In this document: positions 50,891 through 63,207 of the stretch, piece after piece
How the letters are laid out: every line of letters starts with the position of its first letter
How positions within the stretch are numbered: the first letter of the stretch is position 1
Assembly (NCBI GenBank): GCA_029207755.1
Contig: JARCOQ010000002.1
Coordinates: forward strand, 84,470,087-84,534,086
DNA from: Chamaea fasciata
Lineage: Eukaryota > Chordata > Aves > Passeriformes > Sylviidae
Length of the DNA: 64,000 nt
Direction of reading: 5' to 3'
Program-made: the position numbers and the translations under genes
Notes under the pieces: model-generated
Seen by the model: only the letters and a program-made list of their open reading frames with translations
Databases searched by the model: none
Told to the model about the DNA's origin: nothing

Positions 50891-53800
50891 GAAAGGGAAA
50901 ACCTTTCTGCTCCGGGGAAGGGAACTGTCAGTTGTAATAAAGATTGTCCTCTCTTCTCTTACCTGGAAACATAGCGAGGAAAACTCTTCATTGATTTTTT
51001 GTGAGAGGACTGGGCCTCCAGGATTAATTATCTCTCACTGTTTTTCTTTGCTACACAATAGGTATCCGTATAGGTAGAGGCAGTAAGTGTTTGGGCTATA
51101 TATAACACATCCAGAAAGCTGCCAGGGGAATTCTTTCCACAGAGACTATCAGAAGGAGGTGAAATTGCATGGAAAATGGTGCTGCTTTTCTCAGTGTTCC
51201 CATGATTGTCCTCACTGGCCAGAACACAGGCCATCTTTGTCAAGGCAGAGGTGGCCCCAAGAGCTCCCTCCCTCCCTTTTAAGTACTTGGTTCTGGTACT
51301 TAGGCCAGATGTGTAGGACAAGCCTCCCTTCTTGATATAGACACAATTTTGCCCACACTGTGCCCCAGGAGAAGGTTTTTTCCCACAGAGATAGTGTTGG
51401 GATGCACCCAGGGCCTGGGGCTGGGCCAGCAGGAGGTAACACTGCATCTTCTGAAACATCCACCATCCTCTTGCCTTTAAACCTTGCACACCATGGGAAA
51501 GGCAGAAATACACCCAAAAGCAGGTATATTTTCATTACTTTACTCATCTTTCACTCATGGATCATGGGGTCACCCAGCACAGGAGGAAGAGAGGGAGGTG
51601 TTTGGCCACAGGTGTCAACATAACCATCAGTTAACATATTTTTTCATTTGTCACTCAATTTAAATATTTGACGGCTGTCCCTCATTATTTTGCCTTGGTC
51701 TCTATTCCACAAAAATGCTCTATTTTACTATTGAAATTAGGAAGTTAGGTGCACACTTTTATGGTCTACAAAGCCAGCAGAACAGGGGAGGGCGTGTATA
51801 CAAGTGACAATCAGAACTCTGTCCCACCAAGTTACAGAAGAGTATTAATGAAACAGACCCCCTATAAAAGCTTCTCAAAATTTTCCACTTTTTTTTTTCC
51901 TGTACAAATGTAACTCAAAATTAATTTTGATTTGAAGAATGATGTCCATAAAGAAGATGGCATCACAGCTTTGCAGGCACATCTTGTATTGTAACATTAT
52001 CACCCAAGTAAGAAAAGTACAGGCAAACCATGAGGCAGGTGAGCAGTGTCAGTGTGTGCTCTGACAGTGAGTGTCTCTCTGATGCTGCATAATAAGTACT
52101 AATCAATACACATCTATTTCCATGTTACACATTAGTTCTTTCTGTTTTAGAGGGAGTCAAATCTAGGGTAATCATTCTGTTTATTTAGCAGTGTTATAAA
52201 CAATGTTAAATACATTACAAATCCAAGGTTGCCAAACCCAAGATTATTTCGTTGATGGAGAGAACTCTCATCCGTGAGTCCATAAAAGAGCAAGGAAAGA
52301 GCAGCAAGGCCATCCCCTTCAAAGGTGCTGAAGGCTGCAGTTAGTTGTATTCTGAAACACAAAAAGCACAAACTCAAAGCAACACACGTTAACAGCCCTC
52401 TCTCTTGCAACCTTCTAGCTAGAAACAATACATCTAAAAATACATCTGCTGATGAGGTCAGTAGGTTTATCCCTGGTGAGAGGCAGAAGGGCAGGGACTA
52501 TGCAAAATCAGGAAAAAAGCCTACAGCAGTGGGAAAAGATCAAGCTCTTTGTTTGTATTTTCAGCTTTCCTGACCAGCTCTAATATGCGATCTCTTTCAT
52601 GCTGTTGAAATTTCAAGTTCAAATAACCACTGCTCAGAGTGCAACATAATTATTAAAAAAATTTAAAAGTGTTAAAAACAAACACAAACAGCTACTTAAT
52701 AAAAAAACAAATTGTGGTACAATGTTCGCCCCCTCCACAATCCTGAGTAAAGACACATATTTAGTGTCTTTGTGGCTGATGGTGGCTAATTTACTCCTCA
52801 TTAGACAACAGTGTCTAATAGACTCTATGTGTATAGCTGAAGATGGTCAAACTGTACTCACAGAATCCTCTTTTCATTCCATTATGGGTTTTCTGAGAGC
52901 CCAGTTCATATGTGGCACGAGATATTTATTTCCCTGCTCCCACAGAAACCTGGTGTGAAGAAAATGTGGTGGCTTTTAATCCTGTGAGCACACTCTTCAA
53001 GACAGAACCAAGAACACAACCAAGCTGCCAGAAACTTCCAGAAACAGCAAGAGGTGGCAGAGCTTTAGAGCAGTCAAGGTTTATCCAAATAAGTGAATAA
53101 AAGACAAAAGTTAAAAACTGCAACTTTGAGGATAAAGGATAAGGAAAAGAGTTTTGCGAAGAGCCTGACACAGGGCTGCTAGGACCACTGCAGAACAGTA
53201 GGCAGAGGTGGAAAAAAGATTGGGTCAGCCCAGTAGTTACAGACATTGACGGTGTAATGCCTTCCTGTGAAGAAGCACAAACCACTTTGGGCTCAAAAGC
53301 AGTAGCTGGTTTTAAAAGACTCCTGGGAAGAAGAAGGAAACCAAAGAAAGAGGAAAAAAAATAAAATATAAACCTTGGCTTTATACTTGTGCCACACTGT
53401 CTGCTTGCTGCTAAGGCACAACCTGCAGATGTGTGCCAAGCTTGCAAATCACACTAAAGCATCTGTGCCTGGGAAGCAGTCCTGCTCCTCAGTCAGCGTT
53501 TTCTCACCCGATGTCCCAGAGCAAGAGCTGACCTTACTGACACTGCTGCTCCAAAAAAAATAGAAGGGACCATTTGTATCTCTAAAGCAACTCCACCATG
53601 GCAAAAACACCACAGCAGGCAAGGCAAGCCCTGCTGGACTGTGGGGTCCCCAAATAGAATCCTCTGCAACTCTGCATCTGCTCCATTGCAGCGAGTGCTG
53701 AAGATGCCCTTGGCTTCAGCTACGGCAGGAACAGGTTCTCTCTCACGGGAAAAACAGAGGCATCCTAAGAGAGAAAATCAGATTTTATCAAATAGGATAA

Positions 53801-54535
53801 TTACAGAATTTGTAAAGGAATTTTTCAGGGGGATTTTTTGGGGGAGGGGGATAAAACCCCTATATTTCTGTTATTGCTACTGGGATCCTTGGATGAGACA
53901 TGGGTGGCTGTGTAATTCCAACTCGTCCCTTGTAACGACAGGGCTGGCAGGTTAAGACCCGGTTACTTCATAGCTAGAGTGGTTGCTCTGGTTTTTAAGC
54001 TCCCTGAATTCCTTTGGATAGCTGAGAAAAACTGACAAGGTTAATAAAATCCAGGCAGTTAAGAGGTAGCTCTGACATTGCTATTTGTGGGGAATCAAAC
54101 CAAGAGGTCACTCATGCTGATTTCAGCCGTGTTGCCCTTGGGATAAATGGGACCCGTGAGAATTTTGCTCCAGTCACAACTGCAAAACCATTAAAAGCTC
54201 AGGGTCTCTTAGCCTTGGTACCTTCTCCATGTGAACACAGTCCTCCACTGCTTTCAGTCCTGCACCTGTGCTTTGAGGCTCAGCAGCATCCAGGCACTGC
54301 CTCAGGGCCCATCCAGGGGTGCACTGGGCTGTGTCATATCCTGGCAAAGGGCTCCAGCAACACTGCCCAGGTCCCAGGCACATCCCCGCCAACCTCCACG
54401 ACACCTTAGGGACATCTCTTGCTGTACCACAGCCCTTGTGGGACTGGCAGAGAGATTCATGTCCTGGTCCCTTGTACTTGCACCCTATACAGCCCATAAC
54501 ACACAACTCCTGCCAGAGCAGGGGTTTTGGTCTTC

Positions 54536-54620
54536 CGGTTTTTTGTTTTGTTTTTGATTTTGTTTTTGTTTTTTGGTGGGTTTTTTGGGGGTTTTTGTGG
54601 TTTGTTTGGGGGTTTTTTTC
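54536..54620. repeat. T-rich T/G tract
   Basis: About 85 bp of ttttg, ttttttggtgg and gggtttttttgggg units. Confidence 0.9.
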
Positions 54621-54713
54621 AGTCATTTGCTTTACACCACACTAGAAATGCATAGATCCAACTCAAAGAAGAAATCATTATATGCAACGCCATCCTTGCT
54701 GTGCCTCACCACC

Positions 54714-54750
54714 CTCATTGTTTTTCTCATTGTTTTTCTCATTGTTTTTT
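54714..54750. repeat. Three-copy 12-bp tandem repeat (CTCATTGTTTTT)
   Basis: Ctcattgttttt occurs three times in a row. In one frame it reads as the repeated peptide FLIV; no gene is supported. Confidence 0.88.
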
Positions 54751-56284
54751 TGAAATTGAGGGGAATTCATCTCAGGAGAGAAGTGTCTGTTTGCTCTCCA
54801 GGCATCAGGAGCACGGCTGACCTTTGTAGGATGGAGGCTCTCTGATTTTGCTGTCTGTGTCTTTGAAATGTGCCCATGAGACATTTATACTCTTTTCCTT
54901 TCTACCGTGTGGTAACTGTATGTCTGCTTTTGTCAGATGATCAAGTTCCCTCACAGCACAAGCCAATTCTTAGGGAATAAAATCTCTTTTCCAAATAATC
55001 ACATACGGCATCAACAAAATAAAGCTTATTTAAAGCACACACTAGCAAATTGCTATTTACCCTTGGAATTGTTTTCATGGGTAGAAAGTAAATTTTATTT
55101 GAAGCAATCATTATTGTAGATAAGGGGTACACGGCTGTATATGTTAGGGGAAAAAAAATCACACTGTGAAGCTATAAACAGTAAATTGAAGCCATGAACA
55201 CAAAGAAAATCTCCTGATTGATAAAACCAAAATTAAATAAGCAGCTTTAAAATATTTTTGGCATGTATCTTATTCTAATCTTAAGACTTGGACATGTGTA
55301 ATATATGGTATTCTGGTTTAAGCCAAGAATTATCAGCTGCTTAAAAGAAACTGCAAAACTCACCTCTCACAGAAAGACCACCCTTCATAGAGCAAAGAGC
55401 AAATGTGCACCAGGTTCTGCAAATTCCTTCTCCTCTGCTTACAGTTAGATACAAAAACTCTCATCAGGTGTACAGCATTAATCATACACAAAAGTATTTG
55501 CAGAACAGAGACACCATTTGCTCCAGCTGCACTGCCCAAGATAGGCGGTATTAGAGCCAGGAAACAAATCACAAAGTCAGGGCATCCTCTTTCAGCTGGA
55601 TCTGCTCAGTAAAAAGCTCTGCTTGGAAATGGCTGCAGTCCTGCCTAATTAGGCAGACTGGACCAGCTATGACATCCAGAGAGTCTTTTCTGAGAATATG
55701 GATCTGGGTTGGAGTTGTGATTACACGTTTCTGATATTGGCGGCTGCTGGAGGGAGAATACCAGATGAGATGTACTGTTCCAGCCAGTGCTAAGTTCTTA
55801 ATTTAGGCATTTTGTGGAAATTGTTGAAAAACATTCTAATTGGAAGGAACTTCTGCTTCTCCAGCATATAATTTTCCCCATTTTTTAGCACTGAGGCATT
55901 TGCATGAAAACAAGCTCTTTGTTTTTAAAACTCCACTGCACTTGTTGTTTATTCCCCACTGGAATTCATAATACTGTGTTTGCACAAAGCACTATAATTG
56001 GTTGCTGTGGAAGTGTTTCTATCAAAAGGAAATGATTATTAATAATCAAGAACAAACAGTTGCATAATAGAGATTAGTAAAATAAGCGCCATTCTAATAA
56101 TAATGCTAATCTCCATGAAACCAATCTCTTTAAATTCTTTGAAATAAACACATCCCAATGATAAAAATCCTCTTTAAACATGAAGAACAGTAAGAATCAC
56201 AGGAACAAGTACAGGTGGAGGTTGACTCCATCAACAAGAGTGGTGAATTTTGCAACTGTCAAGTACAAAATTCCACCATGAACT

Positions 56285-57386
56285 GTATTGGGTTTGCATG
56301 GCCAGGTTTTGTTGTGAGGGGCTACAGAGGTGACTTTTGTCAGAAGCTGCTGAATGCTTCCCCCATGTCCAGCAGAGCCAATGTCAGCCAGCTCCAGGAT
56401 GGACCCACCAATCAAGGCTGAACCCATCAGGAATGATAGTAATGCCTATTTGATATTGTATTGTAAAAGAAAAAAAATATATGGTGCAGATGTAATTGGG
56501 ACCAGCAAACAGTGGAGTGAGAACATGTGAGAAGAACAACTCTGCAGACACCAAGGTCAGTGGAGAAGAAGGAGGAGGAGGAGATGCTCCAGGTGCCAAA
56601 GCGGGGATTCCTCTGCAGGCCATGGTGCAGCCCATGGTGAAGCAGCTGTGCCCCTGCAGCCCATGGAGGGCCACAGGTAATCCACATGCAGTCCATGGAG
56701 GAGACCCACCCTGGAGCAGGGGGATGCCTGAAAGAAGGCCGTGAACCCATAGGAAACCCGTGCTAGAACAGAGTCCTGGCAGGGACCGATAAATCTGTGA
56801 AGAGAGGAGCCCAGGCTGGAGATTTTCTAGTAGGACTTGTGACCGACTCTGTGGAGTTCCACGCTGGAGCAGGCTGTTCCTGAAGGACTGCACTGTGTGG
56901 AATAGACCCACACTGAAGCAGTTCGGGGAGAACTGTTGTCCGTGGGATGGGTTCATACTGGAGAAGTTGGTGAAGAGCTGTCTCCCGTGGGAGGGAACCC
57001 ACACTGGAGCAGGAGAAAGACTCCTCTCCCTGAGCAGTGGAAGAAACAACATGTGATGAACTGTCTGTAACCCCCATTTCCCATCTCCCTGCACTGCTGT
57101 GGGGGAGGAGGTAGAGACCAGGAAGGAGGGATGGGGGGAAGAAGATGTTTTAAAGATTTGTTTTTCTTCTCATTATCCTGCTCTGATTTTGTTAGTAATA
57201 AATTTAATAAATATCCCTAAGCTGAGGTTGTTCTGGCCATAACAGTATTTGGTGAGTGATCTCTCATGGTCCTTGTCTCAACTCATGATTCTTTTGTTAT
57301 ATTTTCTCTTCTCTGTCCAGTTGTGGAGAGAATGAGAGAGCAGCTTTGTGAATGCCTGGAATTCAGCCAAGGGTCAACCCACTGCA
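56285..57386 (+). mobile_element. Endogenous retrovirus LTR (solo), passerine type, + strand
   Basis: About 1.1 kb, from tattgggtttgcatggcc to gggtcaacccactgca. It shares its block order with the LTR at 16457-17347: gctacagaggtgacttttgt, actctgcagacaccaaggtc, cccctgcagcccatggagg, a long degenerate array of tggagcag motifs, paired AATAAA hexamers (57197, 57206), and the final tgtccag...cagctttg...ccagg block. No internal retroviral genes adjoin it. It is longer than the first copy mainly because its internal array has more units. Open frames on both strands across it (up to 236 codons, 56384-57094 minus) are by-products of this repeat structure. Confidence 0.85.
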
Positions 57387-59309
57387 CTGCCCCAGACTAA
57401 TATTTTTAAGACTCAGCTGGCAATTAATTACTTAATATAGGCAATTCCTGTTGGCCCAAAATACATGTGATAGTGAACTAATACAAATGACAAATTTCTC
57501 CATTTTTAAAATTCACAAGAGAAGGAGAGGTTTGCTGGTATTTACATTATTTTTTGATATTCTTACTGCAGACAAAAAAAGCTTTTTTTTTTTTCTTGTT
57601 CATGAGACTCAGAAGTCTGGCACAGTTATTCTGTTTTTAAATGTTCTGGAAATCAGCATGCAAAGGACTTTTAACCAGATCACCACCTTGAAATCCATGA
57701 GATTCTGCTGGTATATTACTAACTCCTCGTAGACCTTCAGGGCTGAAGCATCTTTCTCCTTAGCACAGAACTTCCTAATTTTCCTTCGTAAGACTCATTC
57801 CTTCTTTTCCAGCTCACTGATTTAATCTTTGAACCCAGACCCATTCTATTTCAATGGCAGTAGGAACAACTCTTTTCTTGGAGCAAGGCACAAAGACCTG
57901 GATGCTTATTTAGGGCTCCTTGTCCCTGGGTTTGCCTGCACTAGACCTCCAGAGGAGTCATCTGCTGCCAGCCAAGTCACTCAGAATCAGATTTAGCACG
58001 AATCAGGATCTGAGAATAAAATGTTTACTTTAAATTTATAGGCAATCATGGAATGACATTATAAAAGATAAAATAAATTTCCTGAACAAGGGCATGTTTA
58101 ACAATAGAGATCCTCCTCCAAATCAGCTCGTGTCTACCTTTTTTTTGTTCTAAGTCAAAAAATAATTATCATATTCTTTTTTCTTGTGAGGTTATTTTTG
58201 ATTTCTCTTGCACCTTTTCCTCAAAGCACAGAGATCATTCCTTCATGCCAGCCCCAGCCAAGAAGCTTGCTTGTTTCTCCCCTGTGAAACCTCCCTCGTT
58301 CTTGCCTGTGTCTGGCACTAGACACCACTTGGTGCTCCATGTCCAGTAAAGAGATGAAAAAGTCACTTTTTTTTTTCCTTTCCTTTTCTTCTACAGGTGT
58401 CTTTACAAACTTTTCAACAGCCAAAGTTAAATCTCATGTTTTTGGCTTCAGGCTGTGCGCCTGTTACAACACCTTGAGGAAACAATGATAAAACTTACGC
58501 ATGATGTTGAGATAAGTATTAACATTTTGTCTTCTTCCTCTAGTCATAACTAGGTTTATTATGTGAGTCTTTTTAACAGCAGTCATCCAAAATTGCCTCT
58601 ATGGCTGCCTCTTGGCAGACCGAAGGTTATTTGGGTTTAATAGGTAAGGCACAGAGGTATTTCCAAAGCTAACATCATTCTAAGACATGGAGATGAAAAT
58701 ATAGTCCTTAATATGGACTCTAAATTGCTTTACGCATGCATGACAAAGACAAAACTGAAATACTTCAATAATTGCCTTTTGTTACAAGGTTTGCCAAAGC
58801 CTGCAATCTGCCCTTTTATAAAAAGAAAGGACTGTGTCTCGTCTGCTGATACTGGCACTTTGGCATAGACTGGAGCTGATTATTTTTCTCGTTTGACAGA
58901 TGGAGAGTTCAAGGTCCAGGTTCCACTTCTCTGGGTGCAGTCTTTGTCACTAAGTGAATTTTTCAGTGGTAATATGACCAGGAGGGGCTGGAAATATCCT
59001 TGGCCTGATCTCTTCATCAAACACACAAACATCAGGCATCAAAGAAGAAGTGTCTCTCTCCTCTTCAGTCAAATAAACTGCAATGATATAATCAACTAAA
59101 TTCAAAGCCAGCTGATGTGGATTAACTTAAACTTATTCAGTAAACAGACATGCAGCTGCAGTTACTAATTGGCAATGACCTTCTCTGGCATTTATACATG
59201 ATACAGCCCTCAAACCCTATGCAGACATGCAGGAAAATCCTTCTAGACTTCACGTAAAATGAGAAATCTTCACTTCAAACCAAATAAATGAAACATTACT
59301 CTGCAAGCA
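57387..59309. other. Intergenic, nothing recognised
   Basis: About 1.9 kb of AT-rich sequence. Short open frames only; no recognisable repeat. Confidence 0.55.
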
Positions 59310-60430
59310 AATGGATGGTATCTTGGAGGTGTGCACATTTTGATTTTCGAAAGGCTTTGAAAAAGCTTCTCACCAAAGACTGTTGAGCATCTGAGTTGTC
59401 AGGATACATGTGAAAATACACTATTCTGAATCAGTGACTAGTGAGAATATATAACACAAAGGACACAGATATGGTCCAAGTTCACAGTGAAGCGAATTTC
59501 CCAGCAGGATCCAGTGAGGATTTGAGAGACCTGCATTAAATAGCATATCTGTGTATGACCTGGAAAGGAAAAGAGGAATAAGTGAAGTGACAAGTTCACA
59601 AGGGGTGCAGAGGGATTCAGAGCAGCCAGGCCCAACTGTGGGTAAAAGCTGGAGGCAAGCTGATGCTGCAGAGCTGCAGAGGGATTACACAACATGGAAA
59701 CAATGGTAGGCAAATCTCAGTGTCTGTAACTGCAAAAAAATGCGCATGGGAAAAACCCAAAACCTTAAATGATATCTAATGAAGTCTGAAGAAGGTTTAA
59801 TCAGTCAGGAAAGAAATCTTGATACCACGTGTTACTTCTGTGGGAGTAACTCCACGTTTGGCAGTGGTTAAAAAGGCACTGAAGGAAATACTAGCAAAAG
59901 AACAGAGAAAAAAAAAAAAAAAAAGAAAAAAAAGACCATACTACCATGCCATTGTAAAAGTCCTCAGAGTACATGATTATGGAATATTGAGTACCACTCT
60001 GGTCATGCCATCTTGAAAGGAATACAATACAGTTGGAAGCAGTGCTAGTGGGCAGCAGGATGGTATGACTTCAAAATGAAACAATGATTAAAGAGACTAG
60101 GAGTTCACTTTGGAAATTGTATGACTGAAGGGGTACATAGCACAGGGCTCCAAAGTCAACACACTGCTGCTAAAACAAATAGGGAAAGTTGTTCCCTACT
60201 TGCTGTTTTTCTGGGAAGAGTGACATGGTCTGGTAGCAGGTTTAAAACAAAGATTAGGAAGAACTTTTTCACCCAGCATATAATTGCATCACTGAACTCA
60301 GTGGCACAGGATAATGCAAAGTGAAGAAATGGTAATCATTTCAAAAGGGTATTAGAACAGTTCATGAAACACCACCAAATACTATTATGATTATGATTGT
60401 CTGTCTGCAGCTACTTACTGAGGAAAACCC
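59310..60430 (+). mobile_element. Ancient CR1-type LINE copy, 3' third, + strand
   Basis: A strongly diverged but collinear match to the old amniote CR1 class. Blocks in order: gattttcgaaaggctttga and tctcaccaaagactgttgag (reverse transcriptase end), gttcacagtgaagcgaat with cccagcaggatcc, atgacctggaaaggaaaaga, ttaaaaaggcactgaaggaa, tattgagtaccactctggtc, gcaggtttaaaacaaagatt, gaagaactttttcacccagc, gtggcacaggataatgcaaa and gtattagaacagttcatgaa. An A-rich tract (59908-59935) interrupts it. It is much older than the CR1 at 24.3 kb and noncoding. Confidence 0.8.
59908..59935. repeat. A-rich tract inside the ancient CR1
   Basis: A17 and A8 runs separated by a G, within the old CR1 copy where the parent element has a short aaaa-rich stretch; probably local expansion. 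Confidence 0.9.
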
Positions 60431-61531
60431 CTGAGCCACAGAGAGTGTAAAAGCCTGCCAGGTAATACCACATACATCCTCTCTACAGGAACTTCATAGG
60501 AATAATGCACCCCACATTTTGCTGAAAAAAGATATAAAGGACAAAGCAATCCCAGGTCTGTTTCTCTCCAGCACACACAACCCTCTTGTACTGCCTTTGT
60601 GGCTGCAAGGTCTTGTGCTGCTCCCCAGAGCCTGCAACACAGACACCAATTTCACACTCTCAAAGCATCACTCTGGTGGCCTTTAGCATGGCTTCTGCTT
60701 CCCTGGAAGCTGCAAAAGCAAAATGGACACAGACACACCCCCACATAAGCACAGCCACAGGAGTACCCCAAGTGACTCAAGGAAAACCAAAGGCCAAGTA
60801 CAGTATAATGAGAACAGAAGCAGCCTGCTCTCACAGAGGGGTTTAGCACTGAGTTGGGTTGGCACATGTCGGTTTTGCCCCGCTGGCAAATTGATCCCGA
60901 GGTCTCTCAGTTGAAAGCTGGGGAATCCAGGGGGACAAAATGAAAGAGTGTATGATAAGAAGGATGCTGAGAAACAGAGAGGTGAAGGCTTTAGGCCATC
61001 CTGTGGGATGCTCTGCCTATGGGAAGTTCGGTGAAAGACTGTCAAACTTCGGAAAAGTTCAGGGAGCTTTGTGGCCAGAGAAGTCCCTACAAGCAACTAC
61101 CCTCACCAGCAGTTTCCCTGCAAAGCTTTCCACGAGTCTGATAGCCAGAGATTTCTGCTTTGCTGCTTCAGCTTATCTGGGAGTCCTTGTCCCAGCCAAT
61201 GCACTTACATTATTTTTAGCATACACAGTAAAATTCCATTTTGTTTCTGAAACATCCAGTTCTCCCAGACTTCACTACTGTGCTTTTGCTGAGGCCATAC
61301 TGTTTTACAGGCTTATAACCTCTGCAGTTTAGCAGAGTCAGATTTACCAGATACAATGATGGGTAAAACTGCAGAGTCCAAAAGAAATTATGAAAATCTC
61401 AGTTGAAATAAGATACTGCAGCTAACAGAGGAATTCTTTTTTCCCAGCTTAAGCAATCCAGATAAGCACCTGAGCATTTAGGCTTTAGAGGCTGTAGAAG
61501 CCCAGCTTACCACTAAGTCTGACAGTGCATA
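60431..61531. other. Intergenic, nothing recognised
   Basis: About 1.1 kb. Open frames at 60586-60846 and 60940-61332 (up to 130 codons) show no known domain and no splice or start context. Confidence 0.55.
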
Positions 61532-61788
61532 ATCAAACTGAAAGAGGCAGATTTAGATTAGATATTAGAAAGAAATCCTTCACTGCAAAGGTGGTGAGGC
61601 ACTGCAACAGATTACCCAGAGAACTTGTGCATGCCCCATCCCTGGAAGTGTTAAATACAGGCTGGATGGTGGGGTGAGCAGCCTGGTCTAGTGGAAGGTG
61701 TCCCTGCCCATGGCAGGGGGTTGCAACAGTATGGTCTTTAAGGTCCTTTCCAAACAAGCCATTCTACAGTTCTATGGTTCTATAATCA
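61532..61788 (+). mobile_element. CR1 LINE, 3' end, + strand
   Basis: About 260 bp: aaactgaaagaggcagattt, ggtggtgaggcactgcaaca, tgccccatccctggaagtgt, ctggtctagtggaaggtgtc and cctgcccatggcagggggtt, ending with aaggtcctttcc and ttctatggttctataat. This is a clear 5'-truncated CR1 3' end, close in type to the copy at 24.3 kb. Confidence 0.95.
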
Positions 61789-63207
61789 TTATGACTATGG
61801 GAGAAACTGAGTTACTGTAAACCACACTGACTTACACGACACTGCTTCAGAGCTGTATGTGTGTTTTTAGACACTCATTGCTTAAAAGCCTAAAATGCAT
61901 AAAGTTCATTAAAATCAAAGGAGCAGAAGTGCCTTGCCCTGCGTTGTACTGAATCCCTTGCCCTAAGCTGTGGAGCCAGAGTGGGTTTATGGTGGGTGTT
62001 TGAGGCAGGCAGGACCCCCAAACCTACAGCATTGAAATAGGGACACAGAAAAACACAGGTCCCCATGCAGGGCCTCCAACCCACACTGCTCTCAGCCTGG
62101 ATGTGTGGCTTCTGCCTGAGGTGCTGAACAGCCTCACCTCCCAGCCAGAGGCTGCTCTCAGCTAAGCAGCAGTGGTTGTCAGCTCCTCTGGCTCCCCTGG
62201 ATCCTGTAGGATCCACTTCTGCAGTGCAGCCCGTTGAAACAGTGGTCTGGATGTAGGGAATCTATGATCTTGTCCTATTCAGGAACTTTAATAAATCCCA
62301 AAAGGCACCTGGGGATATCTTGAGATACCTAAATAACATTATTAGTCAGATCAATGAGTAAGGATGGCTTTCTGTCTGTACAAGTAACACTAAAAGAATG
62401 GTGTCTACCATGCTAAGCATTACTGAGTGTTCCTTGTCCTAATATCTGAAATGCCCAACAGGAAAACCTGACACATACAGGTTCATCCACCCCATTCCAG
62501 CTACCTCTGGTCTTGTCCTGGAAAGGGACAAGAAAAATCAGTTTTCTGATGTCAAACACAAATTATGTTGGAGGAGGAAAATTTTCAGGTGAGTCACTGA
62601 CATTCTGTTAAAACTAAGAAAGGAAAAAAACATAACAGCAAATCCCTGCAAGAATGGGTTTAATGATCTTGTTTCTCAATCTATTCATAGAGAGTCATTA
62701 AAAAACCCAGCTTGAGGCTCTGTTCCTCAATCCTCTCCTGGAGGATCTCCTCTGATTTCTGGTTTTCGTGTAAGAACTATATATTTTGGTCAAGGATAAT
62801 GCTGACACAGTGGCACCCACCAGCTGTCCAAATTCTGGCATGGGCAGCTGGGCAAGCCAAGAGCCCTCGAGCTGTGCAGCTTCAGCTGGGGGTCTGGCAC
62901 AGGTATGCAGAGTAACTGACACTGGTTAAAAAGAGTAAAAAGTTATTCTGAATTGATTCCCTGTTGTTTTAAATCTCAAGCAGAATTTGCCTTTGTTTTT
63001 GCTTTCCCTGCTTTAAACCATTTTAAGGCCTATCCTGCTTTTACTGTCATGATGGTCCCCTCTGAGGCTCAGCACAGTTCACAGTAAAACTTTACCTTTC
63101 AATTTGTCACTAGCAATACAGAAATTAAAATCTCAAACATCCAACTGTGAAGTCCCAAAAAGGCTGGAGGTTTATGAAGTTGTTGGCAGAAGGCTGTGCT
63201 GGCAGGA
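61789..63207. other. Intergenic, nothing recognised
   Basis: About 1.4 kb. No gene or repeat is recognised; open frames at 61890-62216 and 62698-62922 are short and without family resemblance. Confidence 0.55.

Larger units (their letters stand above)
47351..56284. other. Intergenic with a CpG-enriched patch, no gene supported
   Basis: About 8.9 kb. It contains the CpG-enriched patch at 50450-50890, an exon-like minus-strand segment near 52170-52351, and a G/T-rich tract at 54536-54620. The long open frames at 52926-53447 (minus) and 54174-54626 (minus) show no recognisable family. Confidence 0.6.

Noticed and set aside
52926..53447. 173-codon open frame on the minus strand with hydrophobic stretches
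   Set aside because: No family resemblance; hydrophobicity comes from T-rich codons opposite A-rich sequence.
56384..57094. 236-codon open frame on the minus strand
   Set aside because: It runs entirely within an endogenous retrovirus LTR, antisense to it, and its repeated phrases come from the LTR's internal array. LTRs do not normally code here and no known protein is seen.
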